The translations under genes were made by a program, and so were the position numbers. Of a stretch of 64,000 nucleotides of DNA, positions 40,691-51,848 are shown one piece after another (within the stretch, counting starts at the first letter, position 1; each line of letters opens with the position of its first letter). Location of the stretch: NCBI GenBank assembly GCA_905182985.1, contig CAJJDN010000068.1, positions 85,453 to 149,452 on the forward strand, written 5' to 3'. The DNA comes from Paramecium sonneborni. Its lineage: Eukaryota > Ciliophora > Oligohymenophorea > Peniculida > Parameciidae. Under the pieces are notes generated by a model. That model was given only the letters and a program-made list of their open reading frames with translations. It had not been told where the DNA came from and ran no database searches.

Positions 40691-40901
40691 TTATATTCAT
40701 AATTTAATTATTTGTAATATTTACTAAAATTAAATATCTCTTTAGTGATCTTCAAAAAATTATATGTCTATATTATTGATAATTTTCTAAAAACAGTTTT
40801 AATAACATCATTTTTTTCAAACACATTCATCCTACTTGAAATTATTAAATTTTACTTAGATTTCTAGTAATAATAAATGCCATTAAATAATTATTAAAAT
40901 T

Positions 40902-43688
40902 ATGTAATTAATGCAATAATTTTTTATTAATGAGCTTCAAAAGAAACCAATTCCTGAAATTTTAATGATACAATTTATTTAATCACCATAGTTTATTGAA
41001 TAAATAGAATTAATGAACTTAAATCAGATTTAGTAATATTTACAATAATTATCGATATTGATCTAAGAATAAAATGATTAAAAAAGTTGGGTTTATTTTG
41101 GATTATTATTGAGATAGATGTTAAATTAAAGAAATTAAATGAGCATTGAATAATATAATAGAGATGTAATAAATACTTTTGTTTTGATAATTCAAATAAT
41201 GAATATTCATATTACTTCTTCTTATATTGAATCAATTCTATCAACATTTTATGAATTTATTGATAGAGTAGATGATCAATTTTGGATATTTCTAGCATGG
41301 TAATTCAGAAACGCTTCAAATAATATAAATTAATTAGAATTACTAAAATACTTAGTAATTTCGCAAAAATAAAGAAATGAATTTTTGGATATTTTAATTT
41401 TAAAGGTTAAAATTGAAATAGAAAAACCCATTACTAACATCTTAAATTAGAAAGTTATTTTATCTTCATTATAGATTGTCTTAGAAAGAAACCCTTATTA
41501 AATAATATCATAAAATTTATTGAATTATATGACTTCAATTTTGGTTAGTGATTAAATGCATAAAATACCAATTAAAGATTGTTATTATGTTATTGGAATG
41601 ATTGATTAATTTTTTGAACATTAACATTTAGTATAATGGGATTTTAAATAGTATGATTAGTTTACACACTTTTTATTTTCATATTTGTTAAATTAAATTG
41701 AGCAAATAAATATGCAAGTTTTTAATCATTAATGTATAAATAAAGAGATTTAAAAAGAAAACTTCAAATTGCTAACAAAATTGTGTTAAAATCATTGTTC
41801 TTTAAAATTATTTAAGATTAATAAAGAAAAACTTTTACATTTAATTTTTTGTTTATTATCAAATTATATTGAATTCTATAATGAAGTATAAAATGAAGAT
41901 AATCCTAATGAATTAATTGATCTTATAAGTAAATAAGAGAGTGATACATATTTGTGTTCAATTGTGAGATTATTTGTGGCGATGTGTTCTTATGTTCGGC
42001 AATTTACATATATTGGATATCTTCTTTGTTCTTAGGTGTTCAATACTATTTTTTAAGTAGATTTATAATAAATCAATATTATTAAAAACCAAATTTCATT
42101 TTATTACGATCCTCAGGATATAAATACAGTAAATTAAATCATTAAATTAAATTAATCATTACCAATTACTTAATTATAATCATCTTTGATTTTGCTTACA
42201 TCAATGAAATTATTCATTGTTGAGTAGGATTTTACTCTAAAAAATCTTGAAAATTTACTTAGGATTCATTTAAATAATTTAACTTCTTAAATAGGTAATT
42301 CAAGTTTTAAAATTATATTTATGCTCTTTTTGCAAAAATACTAAAAAAAGATATTTAAATAGGAATAGGATGAAGATTTTAACATTTAATATTTAAAATA
42401 CATATTGTAATAAATCACAAATGAAAATATTGAAAGTGCAACTGCTGTTTCTGTTTTTCAGATGATAACTAAATCCTCATCTAATTCCACCTTATTGGAA
42501 AATTTAATTTAAGGCTTAAATCCTTACATATAAAAGATTATTTCTACAACAACAGATATTGATTTTTTTTAATCTCTTATAAATTTGGCAAAAGTTCATA
42601 AATATTTTTTTTATAATTATTCAGAGAGCTATCTTATTGTTTTATAGTAGAGAATAATTATAGAAATATAAAATTAAAATAATCATGCTGTTATTAAGAT
42701 GTTGTAAACTTTTAGAGCAATTTATAAAATTTGGCCTTAAGAAGAAACATATAATTCTTAATTGGATATTTGGAAATTGATAACATTTTTGCATCAATCA
42801 AAACGAAATTCATTTGATGAAGAACTTATCGAAATTTCAAAGATATTTTTAAAATAATATTGTAAAAATTTTGAACTATTATAATTTTAGAAGATAAAAA
42901 CCAATACCAATTTGTTTTACTATTTGTTATTTAATAATTAAATTTGTATGTTTAGTAAGCTCCCTATATAAAATTTTTAGCTGCTTTGAATAAGGAATAA
43001 TGCCAATTTATAGCTCAACAAATGCCATAATTAATGTATGATGTAATAAATCTGATTTGTAATATAGATTTTGATAATTTGTTTGAAGTGTATAGAAATA
43101 AACTATTTGATCAAAAAGATAAGGAAAGTATGTAGAAGCATATCATTATACACAGATTTGTTATTCAAATAAGAATGTAAAAATCTCTTTGAGAATCATA
43201 TCAAGTCAACTTAAAATTAAAGTTAATCTATATTTTTAATTTGCTATCTATGTATGAGCAATTAAGAAGAAACAGAAAAATATCACGATTATTTAGTGAA
43301 TCAAATTTTAGAAATTCAAGAGCGCGATGTGACTCTGTAAAATTAATCAGATATTTTTGATTGTTGTTATGCTTTAATAAAATTATATGAATATACTGGG
43401 GAGAATTTTGGAAAATCTCAATATCAATACAATCAAAATATCTTTTATAAGTTAATTGATCTTTTGCATTCATGTTTATTAATTGATGACAGATAAAATG
43501 AATAGAAAAATATAACTTTAAATGAAGTTTATGGGTTATTTTAAAAAATGATTAGCAAAATTCAATCTAAATTACTACCTAAATATTTGGAGGGATAATT
43601 TGAATATGAATTTAAACTACAATAATTAATGTAAGCAAAAGCATAATTTGGATTAATAAATACAATATACAAGTAATTTAAAAAATGA
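40902..43688 (+). CDS. HEAT-like helical protein, importin/exportin-like in style (910 aa)
   Basis: ATG 40902 (MQLMQQFFINELQKKPIPE), TGA 43686-43688. Two introns, one of 26 nt beginning GTAAGCTCCC near 42.96 kb and one of 28 nt beginning GTATGTAGAAG near 43.13 kb, leave 911 codons. The protein is all-helical, without membrane segments or low complexity, in repeating hydrophobic blocks (YIESILSTFYEFIDRVDDQ, IVRLFVAMCSYVRQFTYIG). Length and character suit HEAT-repeat nuclear transport receptors such as exportins, but no diagnostic motif was found, so the family is a suggestion only. Confidence 0.75.
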
Positions 43689-43869
43689 TTATTTATTACA
43701 TGTATAAATGTGTTAATTAAATTATTTTAAATGAATAACCTATTTCAAGTGTTTTTAATTTTTTTTTTAGAATAAATAGAATGGTCATTTTATTTAAATA
43801 TCTTATTGAGATAGACTAGGTTCGATGTAATATTATAAAATTATTTTAAGAATATAATTAATAAAAAGG

Positions 43870-44165
43870 ATGTATTCATATGATTTAGATTAGGATAACA
43901 TTAGCTAAGAAAGTAAATGTAAAATTGTAGAGATATTCTACGATTTAGAGGAAGGTATATAAGATGAAAATATTTTAAGATGGAATTTTAAAGTTTGACG
44001 ATTTGAAACAAAGGAGAAGTGCAAGTTTAGAAAACTATTTAGATTTGATAATAAAAACAAGAAATGAAAGGCTTTATTAGCTTAGAGAATTTCTTAAAAT
44101 TTAGAATTAGTGATTTAATGACAGACTTTTGAATTAATTAAGGAAATATATAAAAAAATAATTTT
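43870..44165 (+). pseudogene. Small gene remnant with in-frame TGA
   Basis: From ATG 43870 the frame reads MYSYDLDQDNISQESKCK and IVEIFYDLEEGIQDENILRW with good codon use. A 21-nt GT-AG segment (43993-44013) would carry it on as EKCKFRKLFRFDNKNKK to a TGA at 44065-44067. The same frame then continues KALLAQRISQNLELVIQ to another TGA at 44119-44121. Either a 58-residue gene or a degraded longer one. A longer overlapping frame (43781-44113) is judged a shadow because its codon use is poorer. Confidence 0.35.
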
Positions 44166-44168
44166 TTT

Positions 44169-44742
44169 TCATTTTGTTGATCGCTTAAATTATGCATAAA
44201 GTAACATTTTTTAAGCTTTTTAAATCAATTATTTGTGATATTAAATCAAATCATTAGTTGATAGTTTAGATATAGTTGTTTATTTTTTTTGTGAATAAGT
44301 TGATTCTATGTGAAGAGTAATTTATTTTTTAAAAGGAAGTGAACTATTAGGGGAAATAGGAGTTGTATCTATTCGTTTTTCTTTGCTATTTGGTCTGCTA
44401 GTTGCTTTTTACTTAATAATTCTTTTATAAGGGAAGGATTCATTAGGTTAGATTTAGGGTTAAGAAAAAACTCTAGCTCTACTTTCTTCTTATTTTCGAG
44501 ATAAAAATTGATTCAAAAGGGACTATATTAAATAATTTGTTATACTTTACATTAATGTTCTTTGGATTTTAAATACTTTATTTAATAAGTTGTTCTAATT
44601 GATCACGTTCTGATTAATGAAAACTACGAATAGGAGAAACGTTTGATAGCTTTAATTATAGTCTTTCTGTTTTAGGGGCTTAACGTTTTTGTTTGATTAG
44701 TACATGATTATGATTATGTAGTAATTAATTATCTATCAACAT
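44169..44742 (-). CDS. Hypothetical Ser/Lys/Gln-rich protein (181 aa)
   Basis: ATG 44742 (MLIDNQLLHNHNHVLIKQK), TGA 44169-44171. One 28-nt intron beginning GTAAAGTATAAC leaves 182 codons. The sequence is basic and mostly disordered (KATSRPNSKEKRIDTTPIS) with a short helix at the end (IQYHKQLIQKAQKMLLYAQ). No domain recognised. Confidence 0.7.
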
Positions 44743-45070
44743 AAAATAATTATTCTTAGTTTAAAAATGAATGAATAGAATTGAGATTTTATATTAAAAG
44801 ATTATTATTTTTTGTGTAATAAAAAAATAAAGATTAATAAATGTTTGAAAAGGTATGGAGAAAGAATGATTTATAATATAAATAGATAAATTAAAAGAGA
44901 TTCTAAAATGAAGATTATTTGAAATAGAAGAATGATTAATTTAGAAAATAAATTTATGGTTAGAATAAGTTGAATAAATAAGGAGAGTTATATTTTATTT
45001 AAGTTTTGTAAAAGAACTTTTATGATGTATATTTTTATTATAGGATAATTAAAAAAATTAATTAATAAAA
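44743..45070. other. Divergent intergenic region
   Basis: About 330 nt between the small minus-strand gene and SF1. Open frames on the minus strand here are AT-rich Leu/Ile/Tyr text of the kind that chance gives; no gene is claimed. Confidence 0.5.
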
Positions 45071-46644
45071 ATGGCTGGAATAGAAGAGGAAGGAATGATA
45101 ATAGATGAAAATAAATAAGGTATAAAAATGTATATATAATATAGATCAAAGGATGAATTTTGCTGATGAAATTATAATAGATGATTAACATATTTTGACA
45201 ATATCAGCAGAAAAGATGTTTGAAGAGCCTTAGAAGAGAACACGTAAATCAAGATGGGGAGGTAGACCAGATAGGAAGTGTGCTAGACCAGAGTAAAAAC
45301 ACTTGCAATTCAATCCTTTAGAGGCTATGATGAATAGAAAATGCATATTACCTGTAGGAGCATAAAGTTTAGCACCTCCTGTACCTATTGGAATGGCCTT
45401 ACCGTGGGGAATGTAATAAATGCCTGTTATGCCTGTTATGCCTTAATCATATGGCTACAATTTTGTGCGAACAGATACTTCTGTATTGGGATTTGTTTTA
45501 ATAATTAGCATACTCGATGGGGTCCTGAATATGAAAAAACCTTTTAGCCTCCTTCTTTAAATTGTATACCTCCAGATCTTAGTATTGATGATTTAGAATA
45601 TATAATCAGATTGTATTGTCTTGATGATATCAATCAAAAATTATAATAACCTATTGACAGTAAAATGGATGATCCAGATTTGAGATCTCCTTCTCCAGAA
45701 CCTGTTTATGATTAACATGGAAAGAGAGTTAATACAAGAGAAGTTAGAAGAAAAGAAAATTTTTAAAGAATTAAATGCTCTTTGACTGAAGAATGTATTA
45801 AAATTAATAAAAATTTTGTTCCTCCTTATGATTTTAAACCTTTAAAGAAATCTTAAAAGATTTATTTAACTGATACTCTTAATGCTCCTGATACTAATTA
45901 TATTGGTCTTATTTTAGGACCAGGAGGAAATACTTAAAAATTCCTAGAAGGAAAAACTGGATGCAAAATTTCAGTCAGAGGTAAAGGTAGTTCAAATACA
46001 AAAAAAGTTGATTGGGATATGGATGATAAATTACATGTCTTAATCTAAGCAGATAATGATGAATAATTATAATAAGGTGTTATTGAAATTGAAAAAATAT
46101 TATCAGGAAATTAAGAAGATGAATAAGCAAGAAATGCTAGATTATAAGGATAAGTTATTGCTACAGTTTTACGAGATGATTTTTGTGAATATTGTCATGA
46201 AAAAGGTCATAGAACCTATGCTTGTCCTACTAAAATACCATTTGAAAAAGCTAGAGTTAAATGTGAAATATGCCATGAATTTTCTCATCCAACCTCCGAT
46301 TGTCCTTAAAAATTTGAACATAAAGAAAGCTTTATACAATAATAATATGATAAATATAGAAAAGATTTAGGATTAGAAAAAAATGCAGAAATTTTAACAT
46401 CAGAAAATTAAAATGAAAAAAGAACTACAGAATAAAGGGTAATTTTGTTATTTTATTAATTTAGGTTGCTTTTATTACTAGTGCATAAATTGTGAAACCA
46501 GTCTAAAATTTATAAATCGAAGATGATTAATTTGTTATGGAAAGATTAAGAAGAGAATAACAAGATAGAGATAATTATGAAAAAGCACAAAAAAAGGCAT
46601 TAGAATAATATACATTATAATCATAAGAAAACTAAAATAAATGA
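45071..46644 (+). CDS. SF1: Splicing factor 1 / branchpoint-binding protein (498 aa)
   Basis: ATG 45071, TGA 46642-46644; introns 45120-45144 (25), 45483-45508 (26) and 46439-46464 (26) leave 499 codons. In order: an N-terminal U2AF-ligand-like motif (RTRKSRWGGRP), the SPSPEPVYD and GKRVNTREVRRKE region typical of SF1 helix-hairpins, a KH-QUA2 domain (IYLTDTLNAPDTNYIGLILG, PGGNTQKFLEGKTGCKISV, RGKGSSN), two CCHC zinc knuckles (CEYCHEKGHRTYAC and CEICHEFSHPTSDC), and a Gln/Arg-rich tail. SF1/BBP recognises the branch point and contacts U2AF65 early in spliceosome assembly. Its presence is notable where introns are only 20-30 nt, leaving little room for a branch site plus polypyrimidine tract. 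Confidence 0.95.
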
Positions 46645-46710
46645 TGAATCAATATAATTATTAAAAAAAAATTAAAAATCATAATTTTATATAAATAAAT
46701 TGTTTGATAA

Positions 46711-48243
46711 TCAAACAATAGTTTATTGAACTGATTTTCTAGTTTAAAAATTATTAGCAAGATTTAATTAAGGATATTCTAAAGTCTCACTTTTTTTTAA
46801 TTTTGATTTTTTTCTAATCTATAAATTAGATATTATAGAATCCTTCATTAACACTTTGAAATTTGGTACAGCACAAATTTGTGGTAATTCTTCATCTACA
46901 AAAAATTCTTCAAAATTTTTCTAAATTTCGTTAATAGATGCTTAAAATAAACCATTACTTCTTTCTAAAAAACTTGAAGCAGATAAAGATTGTTGTTTAA
47001 TTAATCGCTAATCTTCTAAATTATCATCTTTATTAAAATAAGGATGAGATAATGCATCTTATGCACTTATTCTCTTCTATGGATCAATTTCAAGTAAATT
47101 CTTTAATAAACTAAGTTCATTTTAACTTAATTTATATATTTAAAGAATCTAAAAATCTATTTTACAAATTTTGTTTATTTTTAAAATATCATTTAGAGTC
47201 TTTCCTGAAAATAGATCTCTTGTTGTAACTCTATTATATAAAATGGTGATAATACAATTTAAAAAAGATACAACCAATGCTAAATATATCAACTTTTTCA
47301 TCATAATAATCTTTAAATTTTTCAGGTGCTGCATATCCAGGTGTTCCACAAATTTTATAATTTATTTTAGGAGTTATTGGAACAGCAAGATGAAAATCAA
47401 TTAATTTTAATCCCTCTAATGAATCTTTGTTTTAAAAAACTATATTAGTTGGTTTAATGTCTCTATGCATAATGTTTTGTGAATGAATATCTCTAACTGC
47501 ATTTAAAAGTTGCTATGAATATTGATGACGTTTACTTTCATTATTATTAATATTTATGTTTTATCGAAAGTTACTCTTTGAAGTAATTCGTATAAATTTA
47601 CACCTTCTAAATGTTCTTATATTAAATAGACAGTATTTTCTCCTATAAAAACTTCATGTAAACTTTACACATATTCAGATTTTATTTTATTTAGACACTA
47701 TATTTCATTATAAATACGGGACTAAATTTAAATGTAAATATTTCACCATTGAATCCTCGAACTGATTCTTAGAGTGACATTTAATTTCAAACTATTTCTT
47801 ATTGATTAGATCAGAACATAAATACAACTAAAATAGGCTTAATATTTTACCTCATCTTAATTACTGCCTCCTAATTAAGAGAGAGGTTTGTATAATTGAT
47901 GTACAGTTTTAAACATAATACGATTCTTAATTGCTTATCTGAGTTTCATTAAGTCTTCATGTGTAGAATGGAATAGCTTTTCAACTCCATTCCAAGGTAA
48001 TCCAAAACTAATTAAGAAATTTTATTAATTGAGCTGCCATGAAATAATATTGCCCAATTCCAGTTAAATTATGTACTTAGGTTCTTTACCGAACTTGATG
48101 TATATAACAATTATACTTGACTCAATGTTATCTTGTTTGGTAATAGTAAGAGTACATACTTCTGATCCAGAAACATGTGTTATCTGATACAAATGAACTT
48201 TAACTATGATTCCATTTAAAAATAATAGATTTTAATTTTTCAT
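46711..48243 (-). CDS. Protein kinase with PH-like N-terminus and DFH motif (478 aa)
   Basis: ATG 48243, TGA 46711-46713; four introns (23, 25, 23, 25 nt) leave 479 codons. The first part is beta-rich with a PH-like pattern (VCTLTITKQD, VIYIKFGKEPKYIIQLELG). The kinase domain has HRDIKPTNIVF, LIDFHLAVPI (DFG read as DFH, 47390-47398), CGTPGYAAPEKF and DIFSIGCIFFKLV. The Gly loop is hard to see. An upstream in-frame ATG at 48351 is cut off by a TGA at 48289-48291, so the later ATG was chosen. The HRD Asp and DFx Asp are kept, so activity is possible; CaMK-like family by overall look. A Lys-rich tail follows the domain. Confidence 0.78.
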
Positions 48244-48671
48244 TACTTTGCTAAATACATTTAATTTGATAAGTTTTTACAAGACAATTCATTTAATCTC
48301 ATTTTTATTCTTTATAACAATTAATTGATTTTAAGGACTTTCAATTTTCATAATATAATGAAAGTCAACGTATAGGAAAATCAATTTTAGAAACAATTGC
48401 CAAACATATCAAAGACACCATAAGCAAAAAGCTAATAAACTTTAGAATAAATATTTAATACAACCCTTAAATAACCAAGACAATTACATGATCATTCAAT
48501 GAAATCACTTCATAATATCAGTAATGTCTCATTTATTCGAAATGAAAGGCATGATATCAAATAAGATGTATATATTAAAATATTTAACTCTAGTAATATT
48601 ATACATCTCCATTACTTAATAAAACATAATTACTTGAAATTGAGAGGTAGAGTAAATAGAGAAAAAATGAA
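48244..48671. other. Divergent intergenic region with an in-frame upstream ORF
   Basis: About 430 nt between the PH-kinase (-) and the coiled-coil EF-hand gene (+). On the minus strand a 20-codon ORF (ATG 48351, TGA 48289-48291) sits in the same frame as the kinase. Otherwise no gene seen. Confidence 0.45.
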
Positions 48672-51600
48672 ATGTATTCCCAAATGTTAAGTGAAAATCC
48701 ATTTAAATTTAATGACTCTCAAGAAGAAATGATTTTAGAACATCCAAGAAGTAATTATTTAAAATATTGATTATTTTTATAGAAGTATCTTCTATTCATG
48801 TTAATCTATTTGATTTGAAGGATAAAGAGAAACTAACTCAACTCTTACAAGAAACTAGCGAGTTTTCAGATAAACTCTCGATACATAACCCACAAATAAA
48901 ACCAGCTAATGTTATAGTTTAAAGATAAGATGTTATTAAATTGGCCTAGTGGATTGATTATTAAATGAAAATAATAGTGGAAGACACTAAACTAAAAGAA
49001 GATTAGATGCTTCATTAAGTTGAGCATGTCTTTAATTAAAGTCTTAAAGAATTAATTAGAGAAATATCGCTAGATTGCATTGAAAAGGGGTATGAATTCT
49101 TAATATAATTAGAGTATTATTGGAGAAGATTTGGAATTAGTATGTTAATTTTAATAATATTGTAATTTAAGCTATTTAATAAGAGAAAATCAATTCAGAA
49201 AATGAGTATTTGAATGATTTGAAATAAGTAATTCTTATTATTATATATTAATAAAATAGGTTCATCAAACATATCAAATTTCAGTATAAGTCTTAGAAGA
49301 TAAAATTAAATTAATCGAATCATAAATGTAATCATTATAATATAAATATAATGAAAAAGTAGTTGATTATGATAATTTATTATAAAAATATGAGTACTTA
49401 TTTAATTAGTACAAAGAATTAAAGTCAGAAGATTAAGAATTAAAAAATGATTATTCAATTGCTATGAATGATATAGAACAATTAAATCAAAAAATCAATA
49501 ATTTGTAAATAGAAAATCAGAAGATTTTAAAATAATTAAATGATAGAATCAATTACAACTTTTAAAAATCTAAAAGATAATCTTACATTTTCTCTGATAC
49601 TGATGCTCTATATCCAGATCATAAATCTACAAGTTGTTATGATTTATATACAACTATGGAAATTCATGTCAATTAAGCATCCCAAACTACTCAATTTTCT
49701 GATTTACGTTCTTCTGAGACTCAAACAGATTTTAAATATTTTAAATAAGTTGCTATCTAATGTTCAGATTTAATTTTTGATGAATCAAGTCCTAAATCTA
49801 ATTTTTAAAATGAAAAGTATTATTTTTTATATCTAGAATTAATAATAATTCTTAACAAGATGAAGTTAGAAAGTTAAAAGAACTTACTTTTGCTTTAGAA
49901 GAAAGAATAAGAATGGAAGTTTAAGCATAAAATGAATTAAGAAAATAGAGATAACTAATTTAAAGGGAAAGTGATTCATAAAAAATTAAAATAACAAATC
50001 TAGAAAATACTATTACTTAATTATAAATAGATATAGATAATTTATAGATGTAAATCGACAATAAGTAGGATACAAAATAAAAAGAGATTACAGTTGTTAG
50101 TATGGATTAAAAAAATAGTGATTAATAAATGTCTCTAGCTCCATAATTAAACAATTTGAAAACTTAATAAAAATAAGAAACCTAACATAAAACTTAAGAA
50201 AACCTTCCAGAAATTAAATAAGGAAATTAATAAAAAAAAAAAGAAAATAATTTAGATTAAGCTAAACAAATTCAAAAATTATAATAATCTTAATAATAGT
50301 AACAATAATAATAATAATAATAAATGAAATAAACAAATACTAATAGTTTTAATAAAGTAAAATCAGTTGATGTAAAAGATTAAAAAAAATCTGTCAAGAT
50401 AATTAAAAACTCTTAAATTATTCCGAGAAAGACTTCCTAAGATTCTATCCATAATAATATTAGTTAAGAAACTGATAATAATAATGCAAATTCAAATGAG
50501 GATTTCTTAAGTAAAGCTTTAGAAGAACTAACAAAGGATGGACGCTAGTTAAAACTTACTTAAAATTAAAATTAAAGAGTTAGTATTGTGCAATAAAGAA
50601 GACAAACATAATAATAAAATTATATTCTTATTTAATAGGAGAAATAATGTAAATATTTTGATAAAATTGATAGAGCAAATATTATAGAGATTGTTAAAAG
50701 ATAAAAAAGAAAATATTTATGTTGACGTTGCTTTAGCTTTCATAAATCAATTACACTAAGACTTTAAATTGAATCCTAATCAAGTTGAAAATACTTTAAC
50801 AATTTAAAATTCATTAAAATAAATATCATTATTTTACAAAGAGAAATTAGATTCTAAATATCCTCTTTACGCTATTTGTTATGAGTATTATATGAATTAA
50901 TATGGATTAAAAAATGTTGCTGAATAAAAAATGACTCAATTTTGTTAAAGTCTAATAGTTTATCAATAAAACTACAGAATCAAATTATTTGCTCGATTTT
51001 TACAATTGTATGATAATATATCAAATGATGATTTTGAATTCTACATCTAATCCTTAAATTAATTAGATGAACATTAAAATTCTTAAAATTTAATCTCTTG
51101 TACTCCATCATAGGATTGTGTTATGGTTCTATTTTAAAAAGTTAAATAATAATTATAAATATTTAATAATACTGGCAAGGAATTGATTGATAAATTAATG
51201 GTTAATATCAAAAACATTAAGGGAGAATAGTATTTAGATTTGGATTAATATTATTTAGAAGCTTTAGAATAATTTTAATTTATAAGAAAAATACAAAATG
51301 ATAATTTTAATTAATTATTTTTAGCCATAGATGTTAATGATGATCAAAAAATAAGTCAAAACGAATTTAATATTCTTTATTCTTTAATAGAAGACAATAA
51401 AAATATTCTCAAATATAAAAAACTATTTTAATTAGAATGTTAAAATTGTGAAGGTCTTAATTTCTATTAGTTTGGGGTTTTTTGCATGCATAATAATTTA
51501 TTTACAAAACAGAAATAAGATAAATTCTTTTTTTCTAATTAAGCAGAATAATCATTAATTTAACTAAAAATTACTTGGGGACATTAAAGAAAAATAATAA

Positions 51601-51848
51601 GTTAAAGATTAAGAGATTCAAATAATTTCACATAATATTATCAAGATTTGATAAGAAAATTAGATGAAGTATAAAAATAATAAATTTAATAGGGTCTTAA
51701 AGGGAATTAAACATATGCTTGGAATTTATGGAGAATATTAGAGGAATAATCAAAAAAACTTATATTAAATAATTAATTAATAAATTTGATCGGATCAGAC
51801 TTATGCTATATTTGTGATAAATATGAATAATTATTCTCACTTAATTGA
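48672..51848 (+). CDS. Long coiled-coil protein with C-terminal EF-hand (about 1,019 aa), one +1 shift
   Basis: ATG 48672 (MYSQMLSENPFKFNDSQEE), TGA 51846-51848. Introns of 32, 32, 32 and 20 nt are visible. The first half is coiled coil broken by a Ser/Thr-rich stretch and a Gln run (about 50.29-50.33 kb). The C-terminal half is globular and helical with an EF-hand loop DVNDDQKISQNEF and Cys pairs (CQNCEGLNF, LCYICDKY). Near 50.70 kb the frame must move +1 at the A4 run 50696-50699 to go from ANIIEIVK to DKKENIYVDVALAF; CDS minus introns is 3n+1, in agreement. The 3' end overlaps the convergent MSP-WD gene by 12 nt. Function unknown; a calcium-responsive cytoskeletal scaffold is a guess. Confidence 0.72.
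50293..50330 (+). repeat. TAA-rich repeat coding polyglutamine
   Basis: Run of TAA/TAG/CAA codons inside the coiled-coil EF-hand gene, giving about a dozen Gln in the ciliate code. Confidence 0.75.

Noticed and set aside
43781..44113. Plus-strand 110-codon ORF overlapping the remnant at 43.87 kb
   Set aside because: Its codon use is poorer than in the frame reading FYDLEEGIQDE; treated as a shadow.
44988..45191. Minus-strand Leu/Ile/Tyr-rich ORF opposite the start of SF1
   Set aside because: Antisense of an AT-rich promoter and the SF1 first exon; no protein character.
47171..47404. Plus-strand ORF of 77 codons
   Set aside because: Antisense to the kinase domain of the 46.7-48.2 kb gene.
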